From: Desertivirga brevis
GTDB taxonomy: Bacteria > Bacteroidota > Bacteroidia > Sphingobacteriales > Sphingobacteriaceae
Assembly: GCF_017355835.1 (NCBI RefSeq)
Contig: NZ_JAFEWF010000012.1
Location: 62,001 to 126,000 of the forward strand
Length of the DNA stretch: 64,000 nt
Reading direction: 5' to 3'
Below the pieces are notes generated by a model. The model saw only the letters and a list, made by a program, of their open reading frames with translations, was not told the origin of the DNA and ran no database searches. Position numbers and translations under genes: made by a program. Of the stretch, positions 28,203 to 37,525 are shown piece after piece. How positions within the stretch are numbered: the stretch's first letter is position 1; the number at the start of each line of letters is the position of its first letter.

Positions 28203-31200
28203 ATGAAGCAATTTTACAGGTGGCTTATGTCCGGCTGCATTCTTCTGATGTTTGCAACCACGCTGTACGGTCAAACCCGAACTTCGGTAACGGGAACAGT
28301 AACGGATGAGCAATCAGTCCCTCTGATTGGAGTAATGGTAGTTGCCAAAAACTCCGCAGACACTACTAAAATTTACCGGGCCTCTACTAATGAGCGAGGA
28401 ATCTTTACGATAGCAAACGTGATTGCTGAGGAGACTTATAATTTTAGTTTTTCCTATCTAGGTTTTCAAACCCATTTACTCGCAGGCTTTCGTGCTCATC
28501 TTGGAAACTCGAATTCCCTTCTTGTCAGAATGAAGGAATCGTCGCGTTTTTCTTTAAATGAAGTGATAATTGTGGGATATGGAACCCAGAAAAAGGCCAA
28601 TTTAACGGGTTCTGTGGCTCAAATTAACGGAGACCAATTGCGCGACCGTCCCTTAACCAATATCTCAAGTGCACTTCAGGGAACTATTCCAAATCTAAGT
28701 ATCTCTAGGAGTGGAGGAGCCCCGGGGACTATGGGCAGTCTGAATGTAAGGGGGGTAACTTCTATAAACGGTAATAACGCGGTTTCGGGTGGTCCTCTTG
28801 TCCTCATAGATGGTATTCCCGGAACCCTCGACCGGCTTTCTCCAGAGGAGGTTCAAACCATCACCGTTTTGAAAGATGCAGGGTCAGCAGCTATCTATGG
28901 AGCAAGAGGTGCTTTTGGAGTAGTACTCGTAACAACTAAAATGGGCGCGGGTAAGCCGGTTATCCGTTACAACAACTCTTTCGGGTTCAATACGCCAACT
29001 ACCAGTACTGATTTTATAACAACTGGTTACGACTGGATGAAGCTGAATGACGGGGCTCTTTCTCATGTAGGCGGATATTCAGGATATACGGAACAGGATT
29101 ACCAGGAACTCCTTGCGAGGAGAAATGATAAAACAGAAGATCCAAGTCGGCCATGGGTTACCATTCAGAGAAGAAATGGTCGCGATCAGTATGTTTATTA
29201 TGGAAACTATGACTGGTATAATTTTATGTTTACCCAGTGGCAGCCCATGCAAAACCACAATGTGAACGTTTCGGGAAGCAGCGATAAGGTTTCGTATATG
29301 ATCAATGGGAATATGAAATCGATGGACGGCATTATGAGCGTTCATACTGATAAATACAAGTCCTATAATCTGCGGACAAAAATCGCCGCGAATATTAAGC
29401 CATGGCTGAAGCTCTCTAATAATATCAACTTCTACCATTCGACCTACAACTATTTTGGAAGGGAAGATGGAGGAAATGCGAATTTTGTCCATATAAACGT
29501 GCATGCCTCCCCGGCTTATGCGCCGGTCAACCCGGATGGAACCCCAACCTATATTACTGGTCTAAACCAGTATGATATTGGTGATGGTATTTTCGCTATG
29601 CTGCAAAGTGGCAGCACCAGGGGAGCGAACCGGAAGTACGAGCTGACCAATATCTCTGAAGCTACTATAAGTCCTCTAAAGAACTTGAATATCACGGCGA
29701 ACTATAGTTACAATCTGTATACTGATCCTAACTTTTATCGTCAGGCTCCTGCAAATTATTCGCTAGTTCCAGGCGATGTACAGGTGGCGACTAAATACAG
29801 CACTGACCTGTTGACGGAAGAACAACAGTTTAACCAGGTTCATGTAGTAAATGCCTTTGCTGAGTATAACAAAACTTTTAGTAAGGCTCACAATTTGAAA
29901 TTAACAGCGGGATTTAACCAGGAGCTCAGTAAAGCAAGGAAAATTACCGCTGCAAGGCAAAATATTTCCTCACAGGAACTAAATGATCTGGATCTGGGAA
30001 CAGGAGATCCTACAGTTGCCGGAGGTTCCAGTGAATATGCTTTACGCGGCTATTTTTACAGGTTGAACTATAATTATAAAAGCAAGTACCTGTTCGAAAC
30101 CAACGGTCGGTACGATGGTACATCCAGGTTCCCTAACGGTCAAAGATTTGGCTTTTTCCCATCAGCATCAGCAGGATGGGTACTTAGTAGTGAAAAGTTC
30201 TTTTCCCCGATCAGATCAGTTGTAAGCAATATGAAGATTCGCGCATCTGCGGGAGAGCTCGGAAATCAACAGATATCCAAAGACGGCTTTGATCCCTCGT
30301 ATCCTTATATATTGGCTATGAGGTCGGGGACTATGGCTTACATGTTAGACGGCGTGCGTGCAAATTATTATCGCTCTCCATCTCCTGTTTCTGCCGATTT
30401 AACATGGGAAAGGGTTGAATCATATAATGCTGGTATTGACCTTGGCTTTTTCAAGAATCAACTGGAAGTAAGTTTTGACAGGTTTATCAGGAATACTTCC
30501 AATATGCTTGATAATGGCTCTCCTCTTCCTTCAGTGTTTGGAGAAGCTGAACCCTTAGTGAATGTTGCTAGCCTGAGGACGAAGGGATTTGAGGTCTCAG
30601 TGAACTGGAACAGTCAGTTTAAACTTGGAGGAAAGCCTTTCAAGTATAATTTCGGAGCAAACCTGGGTGACAGCTATTCTTACATAACCAAAGTGGACAA
30701 TGCAAGTGACTTCACTTATGGACTGTATGAGGGAAAAAGATTAGGTGAGATTTGGGGCTATGTCACTGATGGTTCTTTCAAAACCGATGCAGAGGCAAGA
30801 ACTTACCCCATAGATCAGACTTTCCTGAATAAGGTAAGGGTTGACAATAATATTCCTTTACGGGCTGGCGACTTGCGCTGGGTGGATTTGAACGGAGACA
30901 ATAAAATCAGCGCAGGTACAAATACCATAAGTGATCCGGGTGATCAAAAAGTTATAGGGAATTCAACGCCCCGTTATGCTTTCGGCTTCAACCTCGGTGG
31001 TAGTTGGAATAATTTTGATGTTTCTGCCTTCTTCCAGGGTATCGGAAAACGTGATTGGTATCCAGGCAGTAATGCAGACCGCTTCTGGGGCCCTTACTCA
31101 CGCCCTTACTTCTCCTTCATACCGGCAGACTTCGCTTCGAAAGTATCCACTCCCGAAAATCCTAATGCATATTTCCCGACGCTAGTTGCTTATGTGGCAC

Positions 31201-31481
31201 TAAATGCAAACAACGAGTTAAGAGCTACCAATAACCGTTACCTTCAGGATCTTGCTTATGTGCGTCTAAAAAGCCTGGTGTTGGGATACTCCTTACCTGT
31301 GCGCTTAACTGAAAGATTGGGGATACGTCGGATGCGTGCATTTATGAGTGGTGAAAATTTATTCACCCTAACAAAGCTTGAGACAAAATACATAGACCCT
31401 GAACAAGCAATGGCTAATGGCGATGCCCGCGTGTACCCTTTTAGCAAAACCTATTCTTTTGGAATCGACATTTCATTCTAA
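28203..31481 (+). CDS. SusC/RagA TonB-dependent transporter without STN domain
   Basis: 1092 residues. Signal peptide ending LYGQ (about residue 23), carboxypeptidase-regulatory-like domain (about 27-112, GTVTDEQSVPLIGVMVVAK), SusC signature EVIIVGYGTQKKANLTGSV, plug with VQTITVLKDAGSAAIYGARG, and a beta-barrel ending YSFGIDISF. It begins 46 bases after fecR. No STN domain precedes the beta-sandwich although the gene sits in a sigma/FecR operon. The substrate is probably a phosphorylated compound or nucleic-acid breakdown product, judged from the EEP and phosphoesterase genes downstream (inference). Confidence 0.96.
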   Translation: MKQFYRWLMSGCILLMFATTLYGQTRTSVTGTVTDEQSVPLIGVMVVAKNSADTTKIYRASTNERGIFTIANVIAEETYNFSFSYLGFQTHLLAGFRAHLGNSNSLLVRMKESSRFSLNEVIIVGYGTQKKANLTGSVAQINGDQLRDRPLTNISSALQGTIPNLSISRSGGAPGTMGSLNVRGVTSINGNNAVSGGPLVLIDGIPGTLDRLSPEEVQTITVLKDAGSAAIYGARGAFGVVLVTTKMGAGKPVIRYNNSFGFNTPTTSTDFITTGYDWMKLNDGALSHVGGYSGYTEQDYQELLARRNDKTEDPSRPWVTIQRRNGRDQYVYYGNYDWYNFMFTQWQPMQNHNVNVSGSSDKVSYMINGNMKSMDGIMSVHTDKYKSYNLRTKIAANIKPWLKLSNNINFYHSTYNYFGREDGGNANFVHINVHASPAYAPVNPDGTPTYITGLNQYDIGDGIFAMLQSGSTRGANRKYELTNISEATISPLKNLNITANYSYNLYTDPNFYRQAPANYSLVPGDVQVATKYSTDLLTEEQQFNQVHVVNAFAEYNKTFSKAHNLKLTAGFNQELSKARKITAARQNISSQELNDLDLGTGDPTVAGGSSEYALRGYFYRLNYNYKSKYLFETNGRYDGTSRFPNGQRFGFFPSASAGWVLSSEKFFSPIRSVVSNMKIRASAGELGNQQISKDGFDPSYPYILAMRSGTMAYMLDGVRANYYRSPSPVSADLTWERVESYNAGIDLGFFKNQLEVSFDRFIRNTSNMLDNGSPLPSVFGEAEPLVNVASLRTKGFEVSVNWNSQFKLGGKPFKYNFGANLGDSYSYITKVDNASDFTYGLYEGKRLGEIWGYVTDGSFKTDAEARTYPIDQTFLNKVRVDNNIPLRAGDLRWVDLNGDNKISAGTNTISDPGDQKVIGNSTPRYAFGFNLGGSWNNFDVSAFFQGIGKRDWYPGSNADRFWGPYSRPYFSFIPADFASKVSTPENPNAYFPTLVAYVALNANNELRATNNRYLQDLAYVRLKSLVLGYSLPVRLTERLGIRRMRAFMSGENLFTLTKLETKYIDPEQAMANGDARVYPFSKTYSFGIDISF

Positions 31482-31497
31482 GTCAACAAATACAGAA

Positions 31498-33276
31498 ATG
31501 AAAAAGCAATTAACGATAAAGGCATTTTTCTTCCTTTTAACAGTAACGACTCTTGTAGCATGTAAAGATGATTTCTTAGAAAGATATCCAACTGCAAGAG
31601 TTTCACCTCAGACCTATTTCAAGTCGGAGAACGACCTGAAGTCATATACAAACTACTTCTATTCATTCCTACCAGATGCGGCGGAAATCTATGGCGAAAC
31701 AGCGGATAATATCGTTTTGTCTTCGGTAGGCAGGGAAATCAGTGGAACGCGTTTAATACCCACCTCAGGAGGAGGATGGGATTGGACTGAACTAAGAGAT
31801 ATTAACTTCTTCCTCAATAACGAAAACGTTAAAGGCTATTCTAACAAATCAGTACGTGATAAATACATTGGATTGGCGCGTTTCTTCCGGGCTCACTTTT
31901 ACTTTGAGAAAGTAAAACGTTTCGGTGATGTGCCCTGGTATAGTGAAGTTATTGAAACGAATAATCAAGATGCACTTCAAAGAGCTCGTGATCCAAGGGC
32001 ATTGGTGATGGACTCAGTTTTGGCTGATATTGATTTTGCTATTGAGCATCTGGACGCAACTAAAAGTGTTGAACGGGTTACCAAATGGACAGCGCTGGCT
32101 CTTAAATCACGGATCTGCCTTTATGAAGGTACCTGGAGAAAGTATCATACTGAATTTAATGTATCTGGTGCTGATCGTTTTTTGCAGGAATGTGTTAGTG
32201 CCTCTGATCTTCTGATGACCTCCGGCGGTTATAATATATATACCGCAACAACTGGCCCTTCCAAAAGGCCATATCAGGATCTGTTTGCCCATAAAACATT
32301 AGACCCTGTAGCCACTGAAGTGATTCTTGGTAGACGTTATTCTGCTGAGCTTAATCTCAAACATGGTTTGCAATTTTACCTTACTTCGCGCACTCAGGGA
32401 AAGCCCGGTTTCGAAAAGCGCCTTGTAAATAGTTACCTAATGCGCGATGGTTCTCGTTTTACTGACATTCCAAACTACGAAACCCTCCAATTTTATGAAG
32501 AAGTCCAAAACCGTGATCCTCGTTTGGCCCAGACGATCCGTACACCGGGATACCGGAGAATTAACGGGACTGCGGAAAGTGGGCAAGAGATGGCTCCTAA
32601 TTTTGATGCTACCGTAACAGGATATCAACCGATTAAATGGATGAATGATCCCGCAATGGATATGAGCGGGCAGTCGGCTCAGGATCTATTGCTGTTCCGC
32701 TTCGCTGAAGTCCTTCTGAACTTTGCAGAAGCGAAGGCCGAGCTTGGGACTATCACCCAACAGGATTTAGATCGCTCTGTTAAATTATTACGCGATCGTG
32801 TTGGAATGCCTAATCTTATACTGAGTGTTGCTAATGGCAATCCCGACGCCTATCAAGCTTTATTATATAAAAATGTATCAGGAGCTAACAAAGGCCTTAT
32901 CCTGGAAATAAGAAGGGAACGACGCGTTGAACTTGTAATGGAGCAGAACTTTCGATGGGATGACCTGATGAGATGGAAAGAGGGACATCTACTCGCTGAC
33001 CAGTTCAAAGGAATGTATTTTCCAGGTCCAGGCTTTTTTGATCTCGACAGAAATAATAGCAATGACGTGGAAATTTATGCAGGTGCTAAACCTCCATCCA
33101 CAGGTGTATACCAAATTCCTGTTAGTGATCTTTCTGAGGGAACAAAAGGCGTGATCGTCACTAACAGGAATATCATTAAGACCTTTGATGAGAATAGAGA
33201 TTATTTATGGCCGCTGCCAATCGAAGATCTTACCATGAATCCTAAGCTTATTCAAAATCCTAATTGGAAACAGTAG
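31498..33276 (+). CDS. SusD/RagB-family lipoprotein
   Basis: 592 residues from the ATG at 31498, 16 bases after the susC stop. The frame is open further upstream into susC, but only the 31498 start gives a lipoprotein signal (MKKQLTIKAFFFLLTVTTLVAC) followed by KDDFLERYPTARVSP. The C-terminal half has LLLFRFAEVLLNFAEAKAEL and LEIRRERRVELVMEQNFRWD, then LMRWK, and ends WPLPIEDLTMNPKLIQNPNW. It is the surface lid of the SusC at 28203. The fold is certain from these motifs; the ligand is unknown. Confidence 0.95.
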   Translation: MKKQLTIKAFFFLLTVTTLVACKDDFLERYPTARVSPQTYFKSENDLKSYTNYFYSFLPDAAEIYGETADNIVLSSVGREISGTRLIPTSGGGWDWTELRDINFFLNNENVKGYSNKSVRDKYIGLARFFRAHFYFEKVKRFGDVPWYSEVIETNNQDALQRARDPRALVMDSVLADIDFAIEHLDATKSVERVTKWTALALKSRICLYEGTWRKYHTEFNVSGADRFLQECVSASDLLMTSGGYNIYTATTGPSKRPYQDLFAHKTLDPVATEVILGRRYSAELNLKHGLQFYLTSRTQGKPGFEKRLVNSYLMRDGSRFTDIPNYETLQFYEEVQNRDPRLAQTIRTPGYRRINGTAESGQEMAPNFDATVTGYQPIKWMNDPAMDMSGQSAQDLLLFRFAEVLLNFAEAKAELGTITQQDLDRSVKLLRDRVGMPNLILSVANGNPDAYQALLYKNVSGANKGLILEIRRERRVELVMEQNFRWDDLMRWKEGHLLADQFKGMYFPGPGFFDLDRNNSNDVEIYAGAKPPSTGVYQIPVSDLSEGTKGVIVTNRNIIKTFDENRDYLWPLPIEDLTMNPKLIQNPNWKQ

Positions 33277-33319
33277 GCTCCCGAAAAAAAATATTAGCAA
33301 ATAAAAATCCAAGATATTT

Positions 33320-34945
33320 ATGAAAAAAGGTTTAAGCTTTTTTTTGCCGGTACTCATGTTATTTATTCTTTCCTTCTCCTCTTGTAAAAAAGACGTAGAG
33401 ACAATAGCTGGACCTCAGATTGCAGTGAGCGACGACGCACCAGATTTGAAGGAATTAAACGCAGGACAAAGGGTTACAATCCCAGTAACGGTCGAGTCAA
33501 TTGAAGGGATCAGAAGGCTCTCTTATTTCTTTATAAAAGAGAATGCGAATGGTACCGAGTCAGGTACCCCTGTAAATTACGACCCCACAGATTTTCCTGA
33601 GAAATTACAAAGGGATATTGTTTTCAGTGCTCAGCCCGGTTTAGTTGAGCTCGTGATTGTTTCATTCGACAAGTTGAATCGCAGCTCGGAAGTACATCTG
33701 AACTTTAAAGAGATAAGGGAACTACCTGTGTTGACTTTTACAGATAATGTGAAGTTTCAGCAATCTGTTTTTGAAAACAAACAGCTAACCATTACAGGTC
33801 ACGTGAACTCGAAATACGACCTATCTTCTATCAGCTTTAGCAGTGTGGTGAACAATGTGGAATCGTCGGCTCAATCCCTTCAATTCAGCAATAAAAATAG
33901 TACGGATTTTTCCGCCCAACTAGTTGTTCAAAAAGGCTTAAGCGCGATTATATTGAAAGCTACAAATATGTATCAGGGAACGGTAACAGATACTTTTAAA
34001 ATACAGACTGTAGTTGACGATGCTGTTAATATTTCGCTTGCAGGAGGAATTACGTCAATTAGTAAAGTTTTCGCCGGTGCGACTAATACCATCTCTGGCT
34101 CCGTTTCATCGGGAAGTAACATTGCGAGTTTATCGTATGCTTTAAAAGTTAACGGCGTTTATGGACCTGAGACTGCAATAGCTATTGGATCACCTGCCGA
34201 CGCGTTCAATTTCACAGCTTCGTATAATGGGGTGAAGAACGCTGAAGCTGTACGAATTACAGGAAGAAATCAGGGGAACAAAGAAAAAGTGATCGAACTA
34301 CCTGTACTGAAAGTGTATAACAAGCTATTAACATTTACCGTCGAACTAACTACGGCTATTGGTCCTGGTAAGAAAAACTGGTTCTCGGCTTATCGTGCTC
34401 CCCATGTTTTTGACGCCGCTAGTGCTGCTTCTGTACAAACTATGCTCGACTTCGCTTTTGTGAAGTATAGTGCCTCAAGTTTCCGCATTATGCCTGCAGG
34501 TGTGGTAGAGGCGGGAGCGGCATATCAAACAGCCATGGCTCCGTATATGGCTGGCTTCAATCAGGCAACTTATACGCTGGTAACGGTAAACCGCAATAGT
34601 ATTACTGAATCTGCCTTTAATTCCCTCGAGTGGGATGGAGATCTTACCTCCTTCCTGGAAACAAAAATATTAGGGCCGATAAGTGAAGGTGGCGAAAATT
34701 ACAACATCAGAACTACTAACCGACGTTTTAATGGTGAGTTGCAGGTAGGTAAAGGTTTTATCATTGGATGGGGCGCTTGGCGCTGGGGAACAACAGTCGC
34801 TGATAATAAGGCTTTTGGACTTGTGATGGTAAAAGCTTACTCTGTTTCTAACGGACAGGCCACAACTACCCTGGAGATTAAAGTTCCTGATGAAGATTTT
34901 CGCAGCAAATATAATTCTGAATCCATACACTCATATCCATTATAA
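33320..34945 (+). CDS. Surface lipoprotein with Ig-like repeats, probable ligand-binding accessory
   Basis: 541 residues. Lipobox SFSSCKKD (Cys at about 22). The body is beta-rich, with several Ig/bacterial-repeat-like units (LNAGQRVTIPVTVESIEGIR, LTITGHVNSKYDLSSISFSS, ISGSVSSGSNIASLSYAL). A distinct C-terminal domain (about 345-541) contains KNWFSAYRAPHVFDAASAAS and GKGFIIGWGAWRWGTTV. It sits where SusE/SusF-like surface binding proteins occur, 43 bases after susD and 12 before the EEP gene. I do not recognise a named family for the C-terminal domain. Confidence 0.75.
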   Translation: MKKGLSFFLPVLMLFILSFSSCKKDVETIAGPQIAVSDDAPDLKELNAGQRVTIPVTVESIEGIRRLSYFFIKENANGTESGTPVNYDPTDFPEKLQRDIVFSAQPGLVELVIVSFDKLNRSSEVHLNFKEIRELPVLTFTDNVKFQQSVFENKQLTITGHVNSKYDLSSISFSSVVNNVESSAQSLQFSNKNSTDFSAQLVVQKGLSAIILKATNMYQGTVTDTFKIQTVVDDAVNISLAGGITSISKVFAGATNTISGSVSSGSNIASLSYALKVNGVYGPETAIAIGSPADAFNFTASYNGVKNAEAVRITGRNQGNKEKVIELPVLKVYNKLLTFTVELTTAIGPGKKNWFSAYRAPHVFDAASAASVQTMLDFAFVKYSASSFRIMPAGVVEAGAAYQTAMAPYMAGFNQATYTLVTVNRNSITESAFNSLEWDGDLTSFLETKILGPISEGGENYNIRTTNRRFNGELQVGKGFIIGWGAWRWGTTVADNKAFGLVMVKAYSVSNGQATTTLEIKVPDEDFRSKYNSESIHSYPL

Positions 34946-34957
34946 GTTATTCTATTT

Positions 34958-35833
34958 ATGCACTTATTTTATAGATTTCTATCTTTTAAAAAATCTCTCG
35001 CATTTATCCTTCTTCTTGGATCCACTATCGCTCTCGGGTGTTCTAAGGGATCTGGAGAAATAGTTGACAAAGAACCAGCCGAAAGTCAGTCTGGTAAAGG
35101 GCAGTCAATAAGAGTGCTGACCTACAATATCCATCATGCCAACCCTCCTGCACATTCTGGTAAGATAGACCTTGATGCTATTGCTACCATCATAAAGGAA
35201 TCAAAAGCTGATCTGGTAGCTGTTCAGGAATTAGATAGTGCAGCTTCACGTTCTAACCGCGAATTTCAACTCAAAGTTCTGGCAGAAAAGACAGGCATGC
35301 ACTATTTCTTTGCGAAAGCAATTCCTTATGATGGTGGTGGGTATGGTATCGGAATTCTTTCAAAGTATCCGATCAGTGACCTGCAAAATATTCCGCTTCC
35401 GGAAGACCTTAGTTTGGGGAATTATGAAGACAGGGCCCTGGCTCTGGTTAAGGTTTTGCTTCCTGACAATCGGATCGTTTATTTCGGAAGCACTCACCTT
35501 GATGTGAATAAGGAAGAAAACAGGATGCTTCAGGCCCAAAAAATAGTAGATGTAACAGCCGCTCTGAAAGCACCTGTTATTATAGCCGGCGATATGAATG
35601 CCTTGGGGACCAGTCAATCAATTAATCTTTTAACGAATTATTACACCAATGCAAGCAAGAAGTTAGAACCAACGATTCCCAATACTAATCCCACACGTAA
35701 AATAGATTACGTGTTTTATGCAAAGCATGGCGATTTTACTCTCCTTAATGAGGAGGTTATTCGTAGTGGTATTGCAAGTTATGCTTCTGATCACCTTCCA
35801 TTTGTAGTGGAATTGTCTTTGGCGAAGAAGTAG
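34958..35833 (+). CDS. Endonuclease/exonuclease/phosphatase (EEP) superfamily lipoprotein
   Basis: 291 residues. Lipobox IALGC (about Cys28) anchors it to a membrane, so it acts outside the cytoplasm. All EEP motifs are present: LTYNIHHA, VAVQELD (metal-binding Glu), GSTHLDVN, IIAGDMNA (catalytic Asp/Asn), IDYVF and ASDHLPFVV (catalytic His). The superfamily cleaves phosphodiester or phosphomonoester bonds in nucleic acids, inositol phosphates or phospholipids; the substrate cannot be chosen from sequence. It ends the sigma-controlled operon, as a strong terminator follows 20 bases later. Confidence 0.93.
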   Translation: MHLFYRFLSFKKSLAFILLLGSTIALGCSKGSGEIVDKEPAESQSGKGQSIRVLTYNIHHANPPAHSGKIDLDAIATIIKESKADLVAVQELDSAASRSNREFQLKVLAEKTGMHYFFAKAIPYDGGGYGIGILSKYPISDLQNIPLPEDLSLGNYEDRALALVKVLLPDNRIVYFGSTHLDVNKEENRMLQAQKIVDVTAALKAPVIIAGDMNALGTSQSINLLTNYYTNASKKLEPTIPNTNPTRKIDYVFYAKHGDFTLLNEEVIRSGIASYASDHLPFVVELSLAKK

Positions 35834-35852
35834 GGGCATTAGTAAATATTCC

Positions 35853-35896
35853 AAAAAAAGGAGTCTGGTAGTATATATCAAACTCCTTTTTTATTT
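35853..35896 (+). terminator. Strong intrinsic terminator after the EEP gene
   Basis: An 11-bp perfect stem (35854-35864 with 35882-35892) includes the A and T tracts. The 17-base loop may itself pair weakly. A/T tracts on both sides allow bidirectional use. It closes the 26395-35833 operon and immediately precedes the SusD fragment. Confidence 0.85.
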
Positions 35897-35899
35897 TAG

Positions 35900-36280
35900 A
35901 TCGGCGTTATTATTAGTAAGTTTAATAAGCTAAGAATAGCGAGAAAGGGTCAAGCCTGGCTTACCGGAGAGCAATATGAGGCAATCTTAAGGGGGGCCAC
36001 GGCTACAAATGCTGATACAGCGTTGAGCCTGGTAAATCACGTAAGGACTATTCGTAATGCTACACCATTTCAGTCGATAACTTTGAACGATATGCTTGCG
36101 GAACGGGCCCGCGAATTCAGCTGGGAGGCCTGGAGAAGAAATGATCTTATTCGGTTCGGAAAGTTCGAGGGTTCTTGGGGGGGCAAAACAAACACCGATG
36201 TATATAGACGGATATTTCCTATCCCTGCTTCGGAGATCATTCTGAACCCATCATTAAAGCAAAATACAGGTTATAATTAA
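35900..36280 (+). pseudogene. C-terminal fragment of a SusD/RagB gene
   Basis: The frame is open from 35900, directly after a terminator and an in-frame stop (35897), with no ATG and no lipoprotein signal at its start. It encodes only the end of a SusD protein: LVNHVRTIRNATPF, MLAERAREFSWEAWRRNDLI, RFGKFEGSWGGKTNTDVYR and FPIPASEIILNPSLKQNTGY. About 126 of the expected 500 or so residues remain. It is not similar enough to the three intact SusD C-termini here to be a recent copy of one of them. It ends at the stop that touches the leader of the phosphoesterase gene, so that gene once followed a different susCD pair. Confidence 0.88.
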
Positions 36281-36298
36281 TTGAAGGCCATTATTAAA

Positions 36299-37525
36299 AT
36301 GAATGCAGATAAAATAAGCAGGAAGAATTTCCTTGGACAGGTAGCTAAAACGGGTGCTTTGGCATTGCTTCCTTCCGTAGTAAGCGCCTCTGCTCATGGG
36401 AACGAAAGTAAGGAAAAGCTACGCGCTGGTTTTAAGTTTCTTACTCAGCCGTATTTACAACAACTCACCGCCGATAGTGTGGTTATCAGGTGGATCACCA
36501 ACGAAGTGGCTGCTTCCTGGATTGAATACGGGGAAGCTGAATTAACCCAAAAGGCAATTACTACAGCAGAATTTGGATTACTAGCAGCTAATACCAGGAT
36601 CCATGAGTTGAAAATTTCCGGTTTAAAACCTAATACACGTTATAATTACCGGATCTGTTCAAAAGAAATTGTAGACTTTCAACCATATAAAATGACCTGG
36701 GGGGAAAGCATTAGCAGTGAGACTTTTTCTTTTACTACCCTTAATCCTACTGCAAATGAGGTTTACTGGCTGGTATTTAATGATATTCACGACCGGCCCG
36801 CTTCATTCAAACATTTATTTGCATTAAATAATCAGGATCCTTTCGACTTTGTTTTCTTAAATGGAGATATGTTTGATTATCAGACGGACGAGCGGCAAAT
36901 GATCGATCACCTGCTTTCGCCTTTAACATCTCTTTTTGCCGCTGAGAAACCATTTCTGTATGCCAGGGGAAACCACGAAACCCGCGGAAAGTATGCTCGC
37001 GAGTTCCCTGATTACTTTACCAATCCCGGAAGACAGTATTATTTCTCGTTCACACAAGGACCGGTGCATTTCATTGTACTGGATACAGGGGAAGATAAAG
37101 CGGATGACCATGCTGAGTACAGTCAGTTGGTTGCTTTTGATGAATACCGGGAACAGCAGGCCGAATGGCTTAAAGAGGAACTTAAAAGCGATGCTTTTAA
37201 AAAGGCTCCTTTCCGGGTGGTAATGATGCACATCCCTGTCTACCATTCTGGAGAAGGGCACGGTACCCTACACTGCCGGAAGCTCTTTAATCCATTATTC
37301 AGTAAATCTCGAATTGATCTGATGGTATGCGGGCATACCCATCAATATGGAGTTCATCAGGCAGATCCATCTACTCATAACTATCCGATTGTAATAGGAG
37401 GTGGCCCTAAAGAAGGGAAAAGGACTTTAATTAGCGTGAGGGCAGACAGGAAAACCTTAGCATTACGAATGGTGCGGGATGATGGAACTGAGGTGGGAAA
37501 CCTGCTATTGAAATCACGTAAATAG
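36299..37525 (+). CDS. Calcineurin-like metallophosphoesterase with N-terminal FN3-like domain
   Basis: 408 residues from the ATG at 36299; a TTG at 36281 directly after the SusD fragment would add six residues. An export signal SRKNFLGQVAKTGALALLP resembles a Tat signal with R-K instead of R-R. An FN3-like purple-acid-phosphatase N-domain (about 45-150; PYLQQLTADSVVIRWITNE, YNYRI) is followed by the phosphoesterase domain with NDIHD, LNGDMFD, RGNHE, MHIPVYH and CGHTHQYG, the complete set of metal ligands. It would hydrolyse phosphate esters in the periplasm. It follows a SusD fragment behind a terminator, so its promoter is not obvious. Confidence 0.93.
   Translation: MNADKISRKNFLGQVAKTGALALLPSVVSASAHGNESKEKLRAGFKFLTQPYLQQLTADSVVIRWITNEVAASWIEYGEAELTQKAITTAEFGLLAANTRIHELKISGLKPNTRYNYRICSKEIVDFQPYKMTWGESISSETFSFTTLNPTANEVYWLVFNDIHDRPASFKHLFALNNQDPFDFVFLNGDMFDYQTDERQMIDHLLSPLTSLFAAEKPFLYARGNHETRGKYAREFPDYFTNPGRQYYFSFTQGPVHFIVLDTGEDKADDHAEYSQLVAFDEYREQQAEWLKEELKSDAFKKAPFRVVMMHIPVYHSGEGHGTLHCRKLFNPLFSKSRIDLMVCGHTHQYGVHQADPSTHNYPIVIGGGPKEGKRTLISVRADRKTLALRMVRDDGTEVGNLLLKSRK

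Noticed and set aside
31417..31497. Upstream start for the SusD at 31498 inside susC
   Set aside because: It would bury the lipoprotein signal 27 residues from the N-terminus; the ATG at 31498 gives a standard signal peptide.
36078..36085. TAACTTTG inside the SusD fragment as promoter of the phosphoesterase
   Set aside because: It matches the -7 consensus but lies within SusD-coding sequence, has no -33 box and is over 200 bases from the gene; chance is a sufficient explanation.
36023..36280. An independent 85-residue gene starting at ATG 36023
   Set aside because: SusD-like sequence continues upstream of this Met to 35900, so it is part of a truncated gene, not a small gene of its own.
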